From Hemileia vastatrix (lineage: Eukaryota > Basidiomycota > Pucciniomycetes > Pucciniales > Zaghouaniaceae): a DNA stretch of 64,000 nucleotides. Position numbers and translations under genes: made by a program. The stretch is from assembly GCA_030280995.1 (NCBI GenBank), contig JASXTE010000008.1:3553001-3617000 (forward strand), in the 5' to 3' direction. Every line of letters starts with the position of its first letter. The first letter of the stretch is position 1. This document shows, piece by piece, positions 22,417-34,980 of the stretch. Under the pieces are notes generated by a model. That model was not told the DNA's origin and did no database searches. It saw only the letters and a list, made by a program, of their open reading frames with translations.

Positions 22417-23506
22417 TGTAGACAATCCTATAGTACTAGCTATAGGCCTTGACCAAGGGAGTTGGAGAAAAACCAGAGAGAAATTCCCCTGTCCCTTTAG
22501 AAAAATAGAGTGAGATTTACTTGCTAAAGTAAGTTGGTTTCTGTTTGCTAAAGCCCCTTTTTCAACACACTTGACTGCTTGATGAGCCAAGAAAGTAGTC
22601 CCCAGACAGACTACCAGACCAAAGAACTGAAATGTAGACCAATGTACACACCAGAGAAAACAAAGATACTTGATGTAGGCTGCAAATCCACACCAGAGAC
22701 AGCAATAATACTTGATATAGCTTGAAAGACTATACCAGAGAACCTGTTGCCAAAGTTGAGTTAAATGAAGAACTAACCTTGCAACAAACACAGCCAATTG
22801 TGGCCAAAAAACAGTGAAAACTGAGTGAGGAACAAGGGTATCACCTCTGGATGGTTGTATGATAATTAAAGTTGCCCCCAAACTGTCTTATTCAGTATGT
22901 ACACACAGAACACTATCTAAGAGCCCATGCACACCAACAAATTTGGCACCTGTACCAGCCAAATTGAATAAAAACCCTCCAGAAGCGCTCCCCAACCTTC
23001 TAAAACAGAGGCGGGCGGGCTGCCCAATGTCGGAGGTGCCGCCTGAAGCGGCCTGGCCTCCCTGAAGCCAGAAAACCAATAAAAACACCTAATCTACTTA
23101 GAAAAATTCACTACAACTACTAAAACGCTTAAAACACAAAATTACGCTATAAAAACATTGAGACATGAAATATAGAGCTAAATTAGCACTATCTATTGGT
23201 ACTAAGCACTTAACCATAAGACATAAGGTTAGCCTGTAAAATACAAAAAAAATTAAACAGCTATCTTTTGTAACTGAAAAATCAGGAAATGAGCCCTTAA
23301 AGCTTAGAATATGAAAAACATTATTAAGACATGAAATATATAGAAAAACCGGGGCTATCCAATGATAGTGCCCACTTACCCACAGTCCCAATATTCACAG
23401 AATAAAACCAGAGGAACACCCAATTCTCCAAAAGATGCCAATTAAGACATGCACAAACAGCGCCAAACAACACAAAAAAGGCCCCTGCCAATGTTGGAAG
23501 ACCACA
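22417..23506 (-). repeat. Upstream (5') LTR of the 13-kb Gypsy element
   Basis: Partner of 10,430-11,520. The two differ by scattered substitutions and short indels, which indicates an insertion that is not very recent. Confidence 0.9.
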
Positions 23507-25037
23507 TCCTGAAAAAAGGTGACTTTCATATGAAACTCCTTGTAAGTTAATATCAATGTTTACATCCAACTCACAAATCAAAAGAACATTGACGCCCAGT
23601 AAAAGGCACACCACCGCTTTTTTAACTTAAATTTAAATCTGTTTTATGTCTGCTATAATGCTTCTCTGACTACAAATAAAGTTGCATTATAGATCTAACC
23701 ATAGATTGGGATTAAATAATAATCATTGGGTAAGATTTTTTGTCTTAGGGGAGGGGAAAGGGGGACTTGAATCATTTCATCCAAGAGGTTGCACAATTTA
23801 AGACACATTTTTTTTAAAAAAAAAAGGTTATTATTACCAAAATGATGTCCTATACTCTTATTGTGTATTACCTAAAAAAATGAAAAAGATAAATAAAAAT
23901 GTAGCAAAAAAAAGAAAGAAAGAAAGAAAAAAAAAGGGAGGGGAGAGGAGGGAATTTAATTTCATATCTAGTGATATTTTGGCAAAAAAAAATCACTATA
24001 TTCAATTGGTTCATTAGAAAATTTTAGAAATCACCACATGAATTCTGGGGGAGGATTTTCAAGCAAGTCACTTCACTGATCACTCATTTGAGGATCAATT
24101 GATTGATTATATAAACTCAGTTTAAGATTTGTTGTGCACAAATAAACTCACATTAAGTAATAAAAAAAGAAAGGTTCTAAAAATCTTTCAAACCATCTTC
24201 TAACAGTTTATAAGCTAGGTTTCAAATTGGGTTAAAGTAAGAGATTTTCTAGTACTCTCCTTTCATTGGATTCAAAGAATTTTAAAAATTTATTATGCTG
24301 CCATTATTTAAAAGACGTTTTAAATAGTAGGTGTGTGTGTTTCTATTGATGTGAAATGAATTATTTCAGGTTCAAAAAATACTATTCCCAATGATTAAAA
24401 AAATTTAATAGTATGGCTTATATAAAGCTGATTTCAATCAATAAAAATTCTATCAGTTTGAAGAGAAGTAAATGATTAGTCTTAAAAACTGGAAGAAATA
24501 GTAAGAAATTATTGAGAAATAAGGGAAGAAAAAAATAAATGGTTGTAAAAAATTTAAATAAACTAGATAAAATTAACATATATGCACAAAGTAATTTGAA
24601 AAAATAGAAACTTATTAAGAAAAAAACTAGAAATGAAACAGTTTAGTCAATTAAAATTTCAGACTACTTGTCTAGAAGTTATAGAAAAATGAAAGTGAAG
24701 AAAAAGAAGAAGAGGAAGAAGATGGATAAGAGGAAGAAGAGGAATGGAGAAGATGGAGAAGAGGAAGAATAAGGAGAGAGAAGGAGATCAGTGGATCAAA
24801 CAAAAATAAAAACAAATAAATGATAATAACAGAAAAATGTGGTGAGGGCCTCTTAAGGGTGCACTAGTAAGTAACGTTTTATTTTCTCTGCTTATAATAT
24901 TTCAACTAAATATATTATTAATTCTTATAAAACCTAATTTATGTATTTGATTCTATTTTATAAGTAAGGTTTCAGGAAAGCACCACCTAAGAAAAATTAA
25001 ACAATAAATATATATAATAAATAATATTTATAATTTT
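23507..25037. other. AT-rich region without genes; purine tracts
   Basis: No coding sequence is supported. There is an AAAG-type microsatellite followed by a GGGAGGGGAGAGGAGGG tract near 23,905-23,953, and an almost pure purine stretch (GAA/GGA repeats) at about 24,695-24,790. Confidence 0.6.
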
Positions 25038-28000
25038 TCAGGCTGATTTTAAGTACAGAGACATGAATAGCTTGATTAGTAAGTTGTTTGTAAGATTTTA
25101 ATGGTCAAGTATGAAATGAGTTGTACAAATACAATAAAGTATTAAAATATAATTCAATATTATGGTCTCACTATTTAAATCTCACTTATTATAAATCGTT
25201 TACAGCTTACAGTTGGTAGAAAAATAGAACTAACAGTTTAAAACAATATTTAAAAGACATAAAAAGTACTAATGAATATTTATTGTAGTTTATTGGTTAT
25301 ATTTTTTAAAATGTGAGGTAAGGAGTGTAAAATAATAGCCCAAAAACCTCCTCCTTATATACCCATAAATCCCTGGTGTCCACCCCTTGTTTCCCAGACC
25401 CATTCACTGCTATCCCCAGCCTTTAAAGCACTCTGAGGGAGCCCATCTCCTCATGGCATCCACTTCAAGAAGTTTCACAGGCCTTGTCAGCCTAGATATC
25501 CCTAGGACTGAGTATTTCTTATGCTTAAAAAAGATAGCCTTAAGTACATTAAGCTTATATCTTAAAATTAAGGTTAAAATACTTATATATATAATTATAA
25601 TACATATATATATAATTATTACACTATTATATAACTTATAGTAGTTTAAATAGCTTATCCATGGCCTAATAATACTTATTAAGGTGTTAATGGAGTCATA
25701 ATATACTTATCTTAAGTGATATTAAGTAATTATAGACATACATAAGCTTATATGTATACATAAAACTCATATTCAGTGAAATATGCAGTATATTATGTAT
25801 ATTTAGGTCTATAAGTGGGTTTTAACCTCTTAATAGCCTATAAACTTTGTTTTTCTGATAATTTTAGGTCATATGGACGTATTCAGTGGATTCACAATGC
25901 CTACAGAAGCATATACACCTATTTCAGGTGCATATACTCAGTTTGGACAACTTAATCTGCTTCCTTGGATGGATATTCACGGATTTATGGGTTAAGAGGT
26001 CATTTCTGGGTTAATATGGATGCTTGGGTATGTTATTGGGGGCTTTGACAATTAATTTGTTTCCTTTATATGTTTTGGGTTTCATTTTATTCCTTTTGGA
26101 TGAGTTATTTTACCTGTTTCTTTATGGTATCCGCTTTTATCTGGATTTTCTATTTATGGTATGGGTCTGTGTTATCATTAATTGTGATAAAGGGTCCTTA
26201 CTGGAGGTCTGGGTGTAGATTCTGCTTGAAGTGGAAGTAATGGGGAGGTGATGGGCCCTCACAGTGCTGTAATTTCCAGGGATAGCAGTGACATCATCTA
26301 GATTGAAGGTCTGTGCACTCCAGTGGATTTTGGTATAAGTAAGGGAGGATTTGATGGGTTATTGGACATCACTTACTTACTACACATCAAATAAAAACTG
26401 TTAAACAATTATTATTATATATAAATATTTTATAAAGCGTTTATAAATTGATATTATCTTTATATAAGCTATAACTATATTCTATTTTTCTATTTTCCAC
26501 CACTAGCATGCATTTACATCCAAGTATTGTGAGTTTTATTTGAGTATAACTATTTTATTAGTCTTACCCTGAGGTTCAATCACTAAATCATTTATCAAAA
26601 AGTAGTAGGACCATTAATATTAACTATTAAAATCATACTTATATACTAGATAAACTGATAGGCCTAGTAACCAAAGGAATTTTCCCACACAAAAGAGGAA
26701 CCCTACCACAGGACAGAAAATAAGAATAACATGAGATAATCTATAAATATATAGAACATTTTTCCCATGGGAATAGCTTCATTTTTAGAAAAGTTAGCTT
26801 TTTCACACTATAAATACCCCACATTGTATGCCCACTATAGATAAACACACTAAAATAAGCAACAGGTGCTTATTTAGTGTCCTAATTTAATTATTAGTGC
26901 AATGACTTAATTATATGCACTAATTTCATTAATAACCTCAAGAATGGAACCTATAATTTACTACCACACTTAAATTTGCCTATTTAGTCAAGGATTTACA
27001 CATGCAAGTGCCTGCCAAGGACTCCATGTAGTTACCCCACATCTCATGTCCTTTTTTGAGTTTTTAAGTGGTTTCTCAGTTAATTTTGGTTATTTTTTAA
27101 TGGGGATTTCACGTAGTTTAATGTCATGATTAGACCCACTATTTCTACTGCTAATATGGCGTAATAATTAGTCTTGATTTTTCCTTTTTAGTCTTTTATT
27201 TTAATGTATTATACGCATATACTCTCTTTTTTGCTTATTCTTTATTTTTTATGGATTATCCCTATTACTGCAGGATTTTGGCAGGTGATATCACTCTAAT
27301 TATGTTACTAGTCACTCTTTATGTTGTTGGAAAGGTCTATTAGCTTGAATGAGGTGTCATTAGTTGTGTGTAGAGCTGGTAAATCAAGGGGTTCATTGGA
27401 GGAGTTATGGGGTATAAAAGGAGGGGGTTTTTGGTGTTGTTTTCTACATTCTTTATCATTAAAATAATATATATAACCAATAGAATTACAATACATATAA
27501 AAAGCACTTATAAGGTCTTTGAATAGTATCTGAATTATGACATGTATTTTTCTACCAACTATAAGATTGTAACCCATTTATATTTAGTGAGATCAAAATT
27601 ACTGAGACCCTTATATTTGAGTTATATTTTAATACTTATTGGATTTGTACTAAATTATTCATGTAGAACCATAAAATCTTCTAGACAACTGATTATTCAA
27701 GCTAGTTCACATCTTTTTACTTGATCTCAGCCAGACATATATCATCCTAATTTTGTTATTGGTCATTCCTTATGTTGTTGAGCAGGTGTATTAGCTAGAT
27801 TTAGTCATCATTAGCCATGTATAGGATTGGTAAATCAGGGGAGCATATTGTAGAATTATTGGGTATAAATGGAGGGGGTTTTTGGTATTATTTTATACAT
27901 TCTTTATCATTACAATCAAAAAATAAGGCCATTACAATAACAATTCATATCAATAGTACTTTTACAGTCTTTGAATAGTGTTTGGATTATTATATCTATT

Positions 28001-28188
28001 TTTTTACCAAATATAAGATTGTAACCCATTTATAATTAGTGAGATTAAAATTACTGACATCCTTATATTTAGTTATATTTTACTAATTATTGGATTTGTA
28101 CTAAAGTATTAATATAGGACCATTTAAGTCTTCTAGAAAACTGACTAATAAAGCTTTTCATGTCTCTGTACTTGAAATCAGCCTGAAA
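25038..28188. repeat. Cluster of LTR-like repeat fragments
   Basis: 25,038-25,486 lies on - and shares the GCTGATTTTAAGTACAGAGACATG end. From 25,487 a + copy starts with TGTCAGCCTAGATATCCC. 26,750-27,737 matches the second half of the 1.5-kb repeat at 29,897-31,389 and ends CAGCCAGACA. 27,738-28,188 duplicates its last 450 bp. Two TATAAA-GGAGG strings (about 27,415 and 27,865) mark the duplicated promoter region. The mosaic suggests repeated insertion or recombination among related LTRs. Confidence 0.65.
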
Positions 28189-28199
28189 GGTTCACTTTA

Positions 28200-29440
28200 T
28201 TATTTTTTTATTAGCAGAAAGATAAAATTTACTTACTTGATTATAATAAATCCTAAAGTCCAATACTTGTTTTTGTAGACCCTTATTTTTCTCATTGGTT
28301 TTTGCTGTTACTCTTTAATTTCCTGTTGTCTTTTAATTTCTTCTTCATTTATTTTTCTTCTGTATTTTTCTTCCTTTTTCTAGACAACCGGCCAACAAAA
28401 TATGTAAGAAAGTGAAAATCAAAGACCAACAATAAAATCATTAACATCATTGATAGAAAGATTGAAAGTATGATGGATGTAATAGGATCTAGATTATTAT
28501 TTATTGGTAGTTTAGTTAGACAAATAAATGATTAAAAGTTTAAATTTAAAATTTTAAATTGTCCTCTCTTTGAATTCTAACCTTTTCCCTCTCTAAATCT
28601 AAATGATCAACTCCAATTTTTAAAAATGCTTCATCTTTTGATTGTGAATGAAGCCACAAACCATAAGAAGCCCTTTTCTTGAGTCTTTATCTAGGAGAGA
28701 TTGATTCTTTATCATTCAAACTTTTATTGTCAGTTACTTCCTTGAAAATTTCTTGGTTTGATGAGCTTTGGTTCTGGTTAAAACATGGGGAGTGAATAAG
28801 CAATACAAAAGAAAAAATAATAAAAAAATAGTTTAAGCATACTACCATGGTCTCATCAAGCTCAATGTCATAATATGCAGTTGGTTCTTCAAATTCAGGC
28901 AATTCAAGAAAATTATCTAAAGTAAAATCTTGATTATTCATATGAGATACAGCAAATTTTGGACCTTGATTATATTTATTATGCCTTAGATAAAAATAAA
29001 AAGTTGTGAGGATAGAAATTTGAGCAGAAATATTTGGTAAAGAAAGAAATTAAAAGTAATTGAGTTACTGTGGTGTGATGGAGAAAAATATGATTTGTAA
29101 AAGAACTGGGAGAGAAGACATGTGAGGTGTAGTATATGGGTTAGGATGGAAAGAAGGCAATGTATAGTTGATTGTGAGGGTGTGAGTATTGGTGGGCTTA
29201 ATTTTGGTATAGGAAATTGTACAAAAGTAGGACATATTTTACCCCATGTTTAAGATGCCAAGTACCAAATCATTCATGTTTCATGATGTGTTGGTGTGGT
29301 GTTTTTTAAATGAAACACACTAGGGGTGTTTGGTAATGTTTGAGACCTACTAATGAAAAGATAATAAATACTCACTTGGTGAAATTCCTGATGTCTCAGT
29401 AATTTCTGAGTCCTCATAAAAAGCTGACATTGTTATGATG
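28200..29440 (-). pseudogene. Broken transposon-associated gene of unknown family
   Basis: On - there are coding-like pieces: a start at about 29,438 (MSAFYEDSEITETSG) followed by a GTGAGT donor; 28,941-28,687 with NFLELPEFEEPTAYYDIELD; and 28,680-28,560 with KRASYGLWLHSQSKDEAF then DLEREKVRIQRE. The part near 28,200-28,395 is a Lys/Glu-rich coiled-coil-like exon that recurs inverted at 31,390-31,590. The C-terminal style (short conserved block, then LERE-type helix) recalls accessory proteins of DNA transposons, but I do not recognise the family. It is likely dead, since stops separate the pieces. Confidence 0.35.
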
Positions 29441-29896
29441 TGATGGTGTTGAATTTTTAGAATGATCTGTCTTTGCTTTTTATGGTGAAATGTGAGTGAT
29501 TTGAAAGAGTAAAAGATAGAATTATTTCTCCTCCATTTTTTATTCCATGCACTTATATGTACAGTTATCAGACTTATTTCCTTTTCACCCTTTTTTTTAG
29601 TGCTCTCACAAAACTTATTCTATATCATTCAAAATTTGTTACATGGTCAGGATAAAACTTGATATTCATAATATAAAATAAAAATAAAAATGTCCAGTAG
29701 TTTTTTCACATTTTAAAATTTTTTCAAAATTCCAGTTTCTAAATGGAGAATTAAGGATCAGAGAGATATAAAATTAGTGCAAGTAAATATCCAGAGAAAA
29801 CTAGAATACAAGTACAGAAATAAATAGGGGTAAATTACAAAAATTTATGAAGAAAAAAGGAAAAATGGTACAAGTTAAATAGAAAGGGTTCACTTC

Positions 29897-31389
29897 ATGT
29901 TTCAACCTGTATATCCCCAGGACTGAGTAAAAATTACTTATATGATATGTTAAGCACATGAACTATTTATGGGAACAATAAATGAGAGTACACAAACAGT
30001 ATACATAAGTAAAATTATGATAATACACAAAAAATGCCATTATAACACCTTATATACACGCATATATCCATCTTTTATAAGTCTTATGTACTTAATATTA
30101 ATTTTTGAGATTTTAGGGTAACCTTAAGAGCCTTAATTATAAGGCTACATAATTTTTAAGTATACTTAAAGCTGTTATTTTCATTGTTTTATGAATAAAA
30201 CAAGAAATGTGCTTTATTTCACTTAAAAGTTGATTATATGTGCTATAAATTTAAGAGTATTAAAAATGCGCTTTGACAGTTCAATTTGTCTTATTTAGGA
30301 CTATTGATTTGGCTACTTAAATGCATAAAAATAACACTTTTCAAATTTGGTGTTTTTTATGCCAGAAATGGCTTCTGTGTACTGGCCACATACTGCCTGA
30401 ATTTTTCCCATGTGAATAGCTTCATTTTTAGCAAAGTTAGCTTTTTCACACTATAATTACCCGACATTCCACCCCCACTGTGGAGAAACACACTAAAATA
30501 GGCAACAGGCACTTATTTAGTGTCCTAGCTTAATTAATAATGCATTGACCTTGTTTATATGCACTAATTTCATTAATAACCTCACTCTTGGCACTTTATT
30601 TCATCACCACGCTTAAATTCGCCTAATTTTAGTCAAGGATTTACCCATGCAAGCGCCGCCAAGAACTGCATGTAGTTACCCCATATCTCACACCCTTTTT
30701 TGGGTTTCTAGGTGGTTTCTCAGTCAATTTCGGTCATTTTTGAATGTGAATTTCACATAGTATAATGTCAGTATTAGCCCCATAATTTCTACGGTGAGTC
30801 ACCCTTATTATTAAGCTCTTATTAATCTTAATTTTCCCTCTTTAGTCTTTTATATTGATGTGTAATATGCATTTACTCTCTTTTTTACTTATTCTTTAAT
30901 TTTGATGGATTTCCTATTATTTCAGGATTTTGGCAGTAGCTACTTTTCTAATTATGTTATGGGTCAGTAGGGATGTTGATGGAAATGTCTATTAGCTGGA
31001 TGGAGGCGTCATTAACTGTGTATTGGACTGGTAAATCAAGGGATTCATTGGGGAACTCAAGGTGTATAAAAGGAGGAGGTTTTGGGTCTTGTTTTCTACA
31101 TTCTTTATCATTAAAATTTAAACATATAACCAATAAAATTACAATACATATCAATAGTACTTACAAAGTCTCTGAATAGTATCTGAATTAATTAAATCTA
31201 TTTTTGTACCAACTATAAAGATTGTAAGCCATATATAATTAGTGAGATTAGAATTACTGAGACCCTTATATTGAGTTATAGCTTTCTTATTGGATTTGTA
31301 CTACAGTATTCATATAGGACCATTAAAATCTTCTAGAAAACTGACCATTCAAGCTAGTTCACGTCTTTGTACTTGACCTCAGCCTGAAA
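29897..31389 (+). repeat. 1.5-kb LTR-like repeat, + orientation
   Basis: It starts near TGTTTCAACCTGTATATCCCC and ends CAGCCTGAAA, with TATAAAAGGAGGAGG at 31,065-31,079. It is homologous over its length to 54,862-56,351 and 59,548-61,046 (both on -). No target duplication is seen here and both termini have changed, so this copy is older than the other two. Confidence 0.75.
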
Positions 31390-31600
31390 GCATGTGTCGG
31401 TGGGTTATCTAGAAGAAATAAGAAAATTATAGAAGAAAAAGGAATAGAAGAAGAGTTGAAAAGGCAACAGGAAAATAAAAGGGTAACAGCAACAACAAAA
31501 CAGGAAAATAAGGGTCTACAAAACAGGTATTAGACTTAATTATTTATTTTAATCAAGTAAGTAAATTTTACCTCTCTGCTAATAGAAAAACCAAATATAA
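31390..31600 (+). repeat. Inverted copy of the 28,195-28,395 coding fragment
   Basis: It reads, on +, as a Lys/Glu/Gln-rich segment (RRNKKIIEEKGIEEELKRQQ) ending at an AG|GTATTAG-like donor. The same sequence occurs on - at 28,195-28,395. It probably belongs to the same unknown gene family. Confidence 0.55.
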
Positions 31601-33133
31601 CAGTGAAATTCTCTTAAACAACCTTGTATGTAGATATATATCTTGTTTTATTTGTATTTAGAACACTGTAATAAAATGGTTAGAAAGATATGTATAAATG
31701 TAAGAAAAATTTTAATTGATGAAATTTAAGGCATTGAAGGTAATTCAGACTACAAGGTTAGAAACCAAAGCCTTTATATAGGCAAATGAGGCCCTCTGAG
31801 ACATCACTAAATGTAAATACAAAGTAAATAAAAGGAAATAAATAAAAATGAGGTGTAAAAAAGAAAATAAGGTTATTATGTAACTATTTTTTAAAACAGA
31901 AAAAAAGACCCAATGTATCCACCCCTTAAACTATGTAACAACTTAGTAGCTTAAGTGGGGTGCTCATTTGGTTAAAAAAGGAAAGTTGTAACTATAGTAA
32001 TCTTAAAACAGGTTACACTTATTATTTATTTTATTAAAACCCAATTTTTTGTGAAACATAAAAATTATACTACTTGTGACATACAAATTTTTATATACTT
32101 AGTTAATATAGTTTAAAAAACTATTTATTAAGTAAGTTAAAATAATTGTACTAGTATAATAGTTATTGAAATTAAAAAAGTAAGTATTTTAATAAAATTT
32201 CCAAGTTATTAAAATAAATCATTTGTACAAAGTGTTTAAATGTTTAATTTATTTATTGGCTTAATTGTGAGCATAAAGAGTGTTTGAATAATTATTGATT
32301 GTAAGGTATTATTTTTATGATTTAATATATACAGTTAAGTAATTAATTAATTACATTATAATTTGATTTTATTACTTATAAATATACTGTGAGCTTGTAA
32401 TAAATTAATAATTAATTTATAAATATTTATTACATAGAAATGTGCCAATCATTTTATAGAATATAATATTTTTATTTTTATTTAAATGTATATACAATCT
32501 ATATAATAATAAAATTAATATAAAATTTTATTTTAATGAAAAAATATTGTTATATAATTTTATTTTTATATAATATTTAATTTGTATACATACTTTAAAT
32601 ACATTTTGTCTTTTATTTCAGTATATTTAGTTTAATATAAGATTTTACTAGACTCTTAATATATCCTGGCAGAAACTCCCTCACTCTGAAAAACACAGTA
32701 AAAAAATTCTAGTTTTTTAATGTATTAAATGCTTTCTGTGTGTAATCATTCCAGATAAAAGTTACATCTTTTCAGGTTAATTTATTAAGAGGTAAAGCTA
32801 TGACTTGGTAATTTTATATATATTGTCTATAATAGCCACAAATTCCCAAAAAACTTTGGATATCTCTCACAGAGGTTGGTGCTTTCACATATTAAATTGC
32901 AGCAACTCTGTTCTGATCTACACAGATTTGTAATCCTGACACAACATATCCTAGGACTTTCAAGGATTGAAAACCAAATTTACACTTTTTCAAGGAAAAT
33001 GTCATGTTAATGTCATCCAATTTTTGGAATACTCTATTTAAGTGATTGATGTGTTCATCAAATGGTTTAGAAAAAACTATAATGTCATCAATATAGACAA
33101 TTAACCATCCTTAAGTTATGTGATGATGAAATG
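31601..33133 (-). mobile_element. Old chromovirus relic, segment 1 (LTR and RT end)
   Basis: 31,601-32,674 is a diverged LTR on - with TATATAAAGG at 31,771-31,780; its start reads as the reverse complement of ATCCTGGCAGA. 32,675-33,133 carries the end of the chromodomain region joined directly to RT sequence (antisense of FLGMCGYYRQY and YIDDII), so integrase and RNase H are deleted. The chromovirus at 33,134 interrupts this relic inside RT, and the relic resumes at 41,826. Confidence 0.7.
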
Positions 33134-33933
33134 TGTCAGCCAGGCTACTAGACTTACCCAGTGAAATAATTAATTATTTACTGGATGAATCCGCACCTTA
33201 TCATTTTTATTATTTAATTATAAATTAGTTACATTAAAATTACTTATAATAAATTAACTAATTACAGAATGATAAAATTAAATGAATAATTAAAATTAAA
33301 TATAAAATTGTCCCTTATATTTTTTCTCTAACACCGCGCTCATTTGACAGGTTGGAAGAAATAAAGATTTATATTAAAAATAGATTTTAAATTAAAATAA
33401 GATTTTAATATTCAAATAATATTAAATATATACAAAAAATTCAAATTTCTTATTTAGAATTGACTTCTACAGTAAATATTAAATAAATTGATGTATTTCT
33501 GACATACTCTGTAAATACATCTTTTTGACGCCTTCTTTTTAGAACAACTTTATTATTTGAAAATACTCCTTCTGGAATATTCTTTTTTTCTCTCTCTCAT
33601 ACTACTGTTTTCAGAATTTGATTGCCGTACTTTGTCCCTCCTTTGCCTATATAAGGCCTCTCTTTTGGTTGTTTTTTATTCATTCCTTTCCTACATTATT
33701 TTATTAAAATTACAAACAACAAACTTATTCTTATATTCTATAACATTAGTATTTACAATAACAAAACTCTGATCTATAAATTATATCAATATTTTAAATC
33801 TACCTCTTTTATTTGAGTAATTAAATAATTTAGATTAAGAAATACGTACCAAATTGTTGAGAATCCATTTTAACCCTTAAAATCCTCGTAAAACTTCATA
33901 CCAAATCTTCTAGACCAAAAGTGTACCTTGACA
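33134..33933 (+). repeat. 5' LTR of the intact chromovirus
   Basis: TGTCAGCC start and TTGACA end form a short inverted repeat. It pairs with 41,043-41,825. Confidence 0.92.
33648..33656 (+). promoter_or_regulatory. LTR TATA box
   Basis: TATATAAGG lies about 285 bp before the LTR end. The same string occurs in the 3' LTR at 41,540-41,548. Related copies have TATAAAAGG at 48,662-48,670 and 57,852-57,860. Conservation among diverged copies supports a core promoter. Confidence 0.75.
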
Positions 33934-34980
33934 ATTGGAAGCCTTTCCGAAATATCGACGGTGCAACATTAATTGAGGCATAATAGAAGTGACCATCAGT
34001 GTACAAGTACCTGTAAAAGACGAGAGAGGCGAGAAAACGACAAAAGTTTTTGCTGCGAACAGGAATCGAACCACGCTCCAAAACTTAGGTTCATATACTG
34101 ACTAAACGTCGTATATATTGTGGTAATTATTGATATAACTATTCGTGGGTTACTCTTCACTCTTCATTTGCTACGTATTTCCTTTTACTCAGCACTCTGT
34201 AAGTGGCATTAATTTGCTCATTATACAGGGGGAGGTGTCTGGTAATTTGGAATTTATTTTTATTATTATATTTTTTTTATTTTTCCTGGTTGACCATAAT
34301 AGAGCAATAAGTGTTCTTAGTCCCAGAAGTAATAAAATAATTATATTTTAATATTAATTATTATAATTTTTCAGTTGACATTTGTCCTGATTAATTTAAA
34401 TTTTAATTGTTCCAGTTGACAAATTGTCCTGACAATAATATTTTTTTTAATTAATATTTAATTAATATTTAATTACTTAAGTTGACTTTGAGTCCTGGTA
34501 ATTCAATAAATATTTTAATTAATAAAACTCACATTTAATTATTTCAGTTGACATTAAGTCCTGGTAATTAAGTGATCAAGCTTAATAAAATTTTAAAATA
34601 AAATTTTATATTTAATTACTTCAGTTGACATTAAGTCCTGGTAGTTAAGTTATCAGTTTAATAAAATTTTGTTAAATTAATAAAGTTTCATATTTGATTA
34701 CTTCAGTTGACAATAAGTCCTGGTAATAAATTAGTTGATTTAAATCCTGAAAATAAATAATTAAAAATTATTAATAAAAATTCTAATTTATTTCTACAGT
34801 TGATTATATTATAATCCTGGTTTTAATTTTTTTTATTAATAAATTAATTTTATTTAAGTTGATTTTTATCCTAAAAAAGATTTTTTTATTATTTTTATTT
34901 TATTTTTTGTTAAATAAAAATCAAAAATAAAGACTAATTAATCTTATTTTCTCTATTCTTCATTTCAGTAAAATCTTAAA
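33934..34980 (+). other. Leader of the intact chromovirus
   Basis: This is about 1 kb of non-coding sequence between LTR and gag. It begins ATTGGAAGCC, where TGGAAGCC could be a weak primer-binding site, and ends in T/A-rich sequence just before ATG 34,981. 34,062-34,072 reads on - as GGTTCGATTCC, a perfect tRNA box-B string, but no tRNA fold is visible. The second half holds the hairpin array described separately. Confidence 0.7.
34289..34873 (+). repeat. Array of about ten small covarying hairpins in the leader
   Basis: The units share CAGTTGAY, a short variable middle, then RTCCTGG. Positions: 34,289-34,326, 34,372-34,389, 34,413-34,431, 34,480-34,498, 34,545-34,564, 34,622-34,641, 34,704-34,723, 34,733-34,749, 34,797-34,820 and 34,856-34,873. 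In the first seven the inner triplets are GAC and GTC, and in the last three GAT and ATC, so the base pair is kept. A second copy of the element has about seven such units at 49,316-49,690. Confidence 0.8.

Larger units (their letters stand above)
10430..23506 (-). mobile_element. 13-kb Ty3/Gypsy LTR retrotransposon, degenerate
   Basis: Two LTRs of about 1.09 kb (10,430-11,520 and 22,417-23,506) enclose, on -, gag, protease, RT, RNase H and integrase in Gypsy order, plus 4.3 kb of extra sequence between integrase and the downstream LTR. That extra part carries genes on the opposite strand. The LTRs begin TG and end CA in element orientation, a purine tract abuts the downstream LTR, and a candidate primer-binding site lies next to the upstream LTR. 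I find no matching 5-bp target duplication (CTTGT on one side, TCCTG on the other), so the insertion may be old or rearranged. Frameshifts and stops break all coding parts. Confidence 0.88.

Noticed and set aside
10430..23506. Target-site duplication for the 13-kb Gypsy element
   Set aside because: Flanking pentamers differ (CTTGT and TCCTG); I did not force a match.
34021..34090. tRNA gene on - suggested by the box-B string
   Set aside because: No T-stem beyond two pairs, no acceptor stem and no box A at the proper distance; it lies in a retrotransposon leader.
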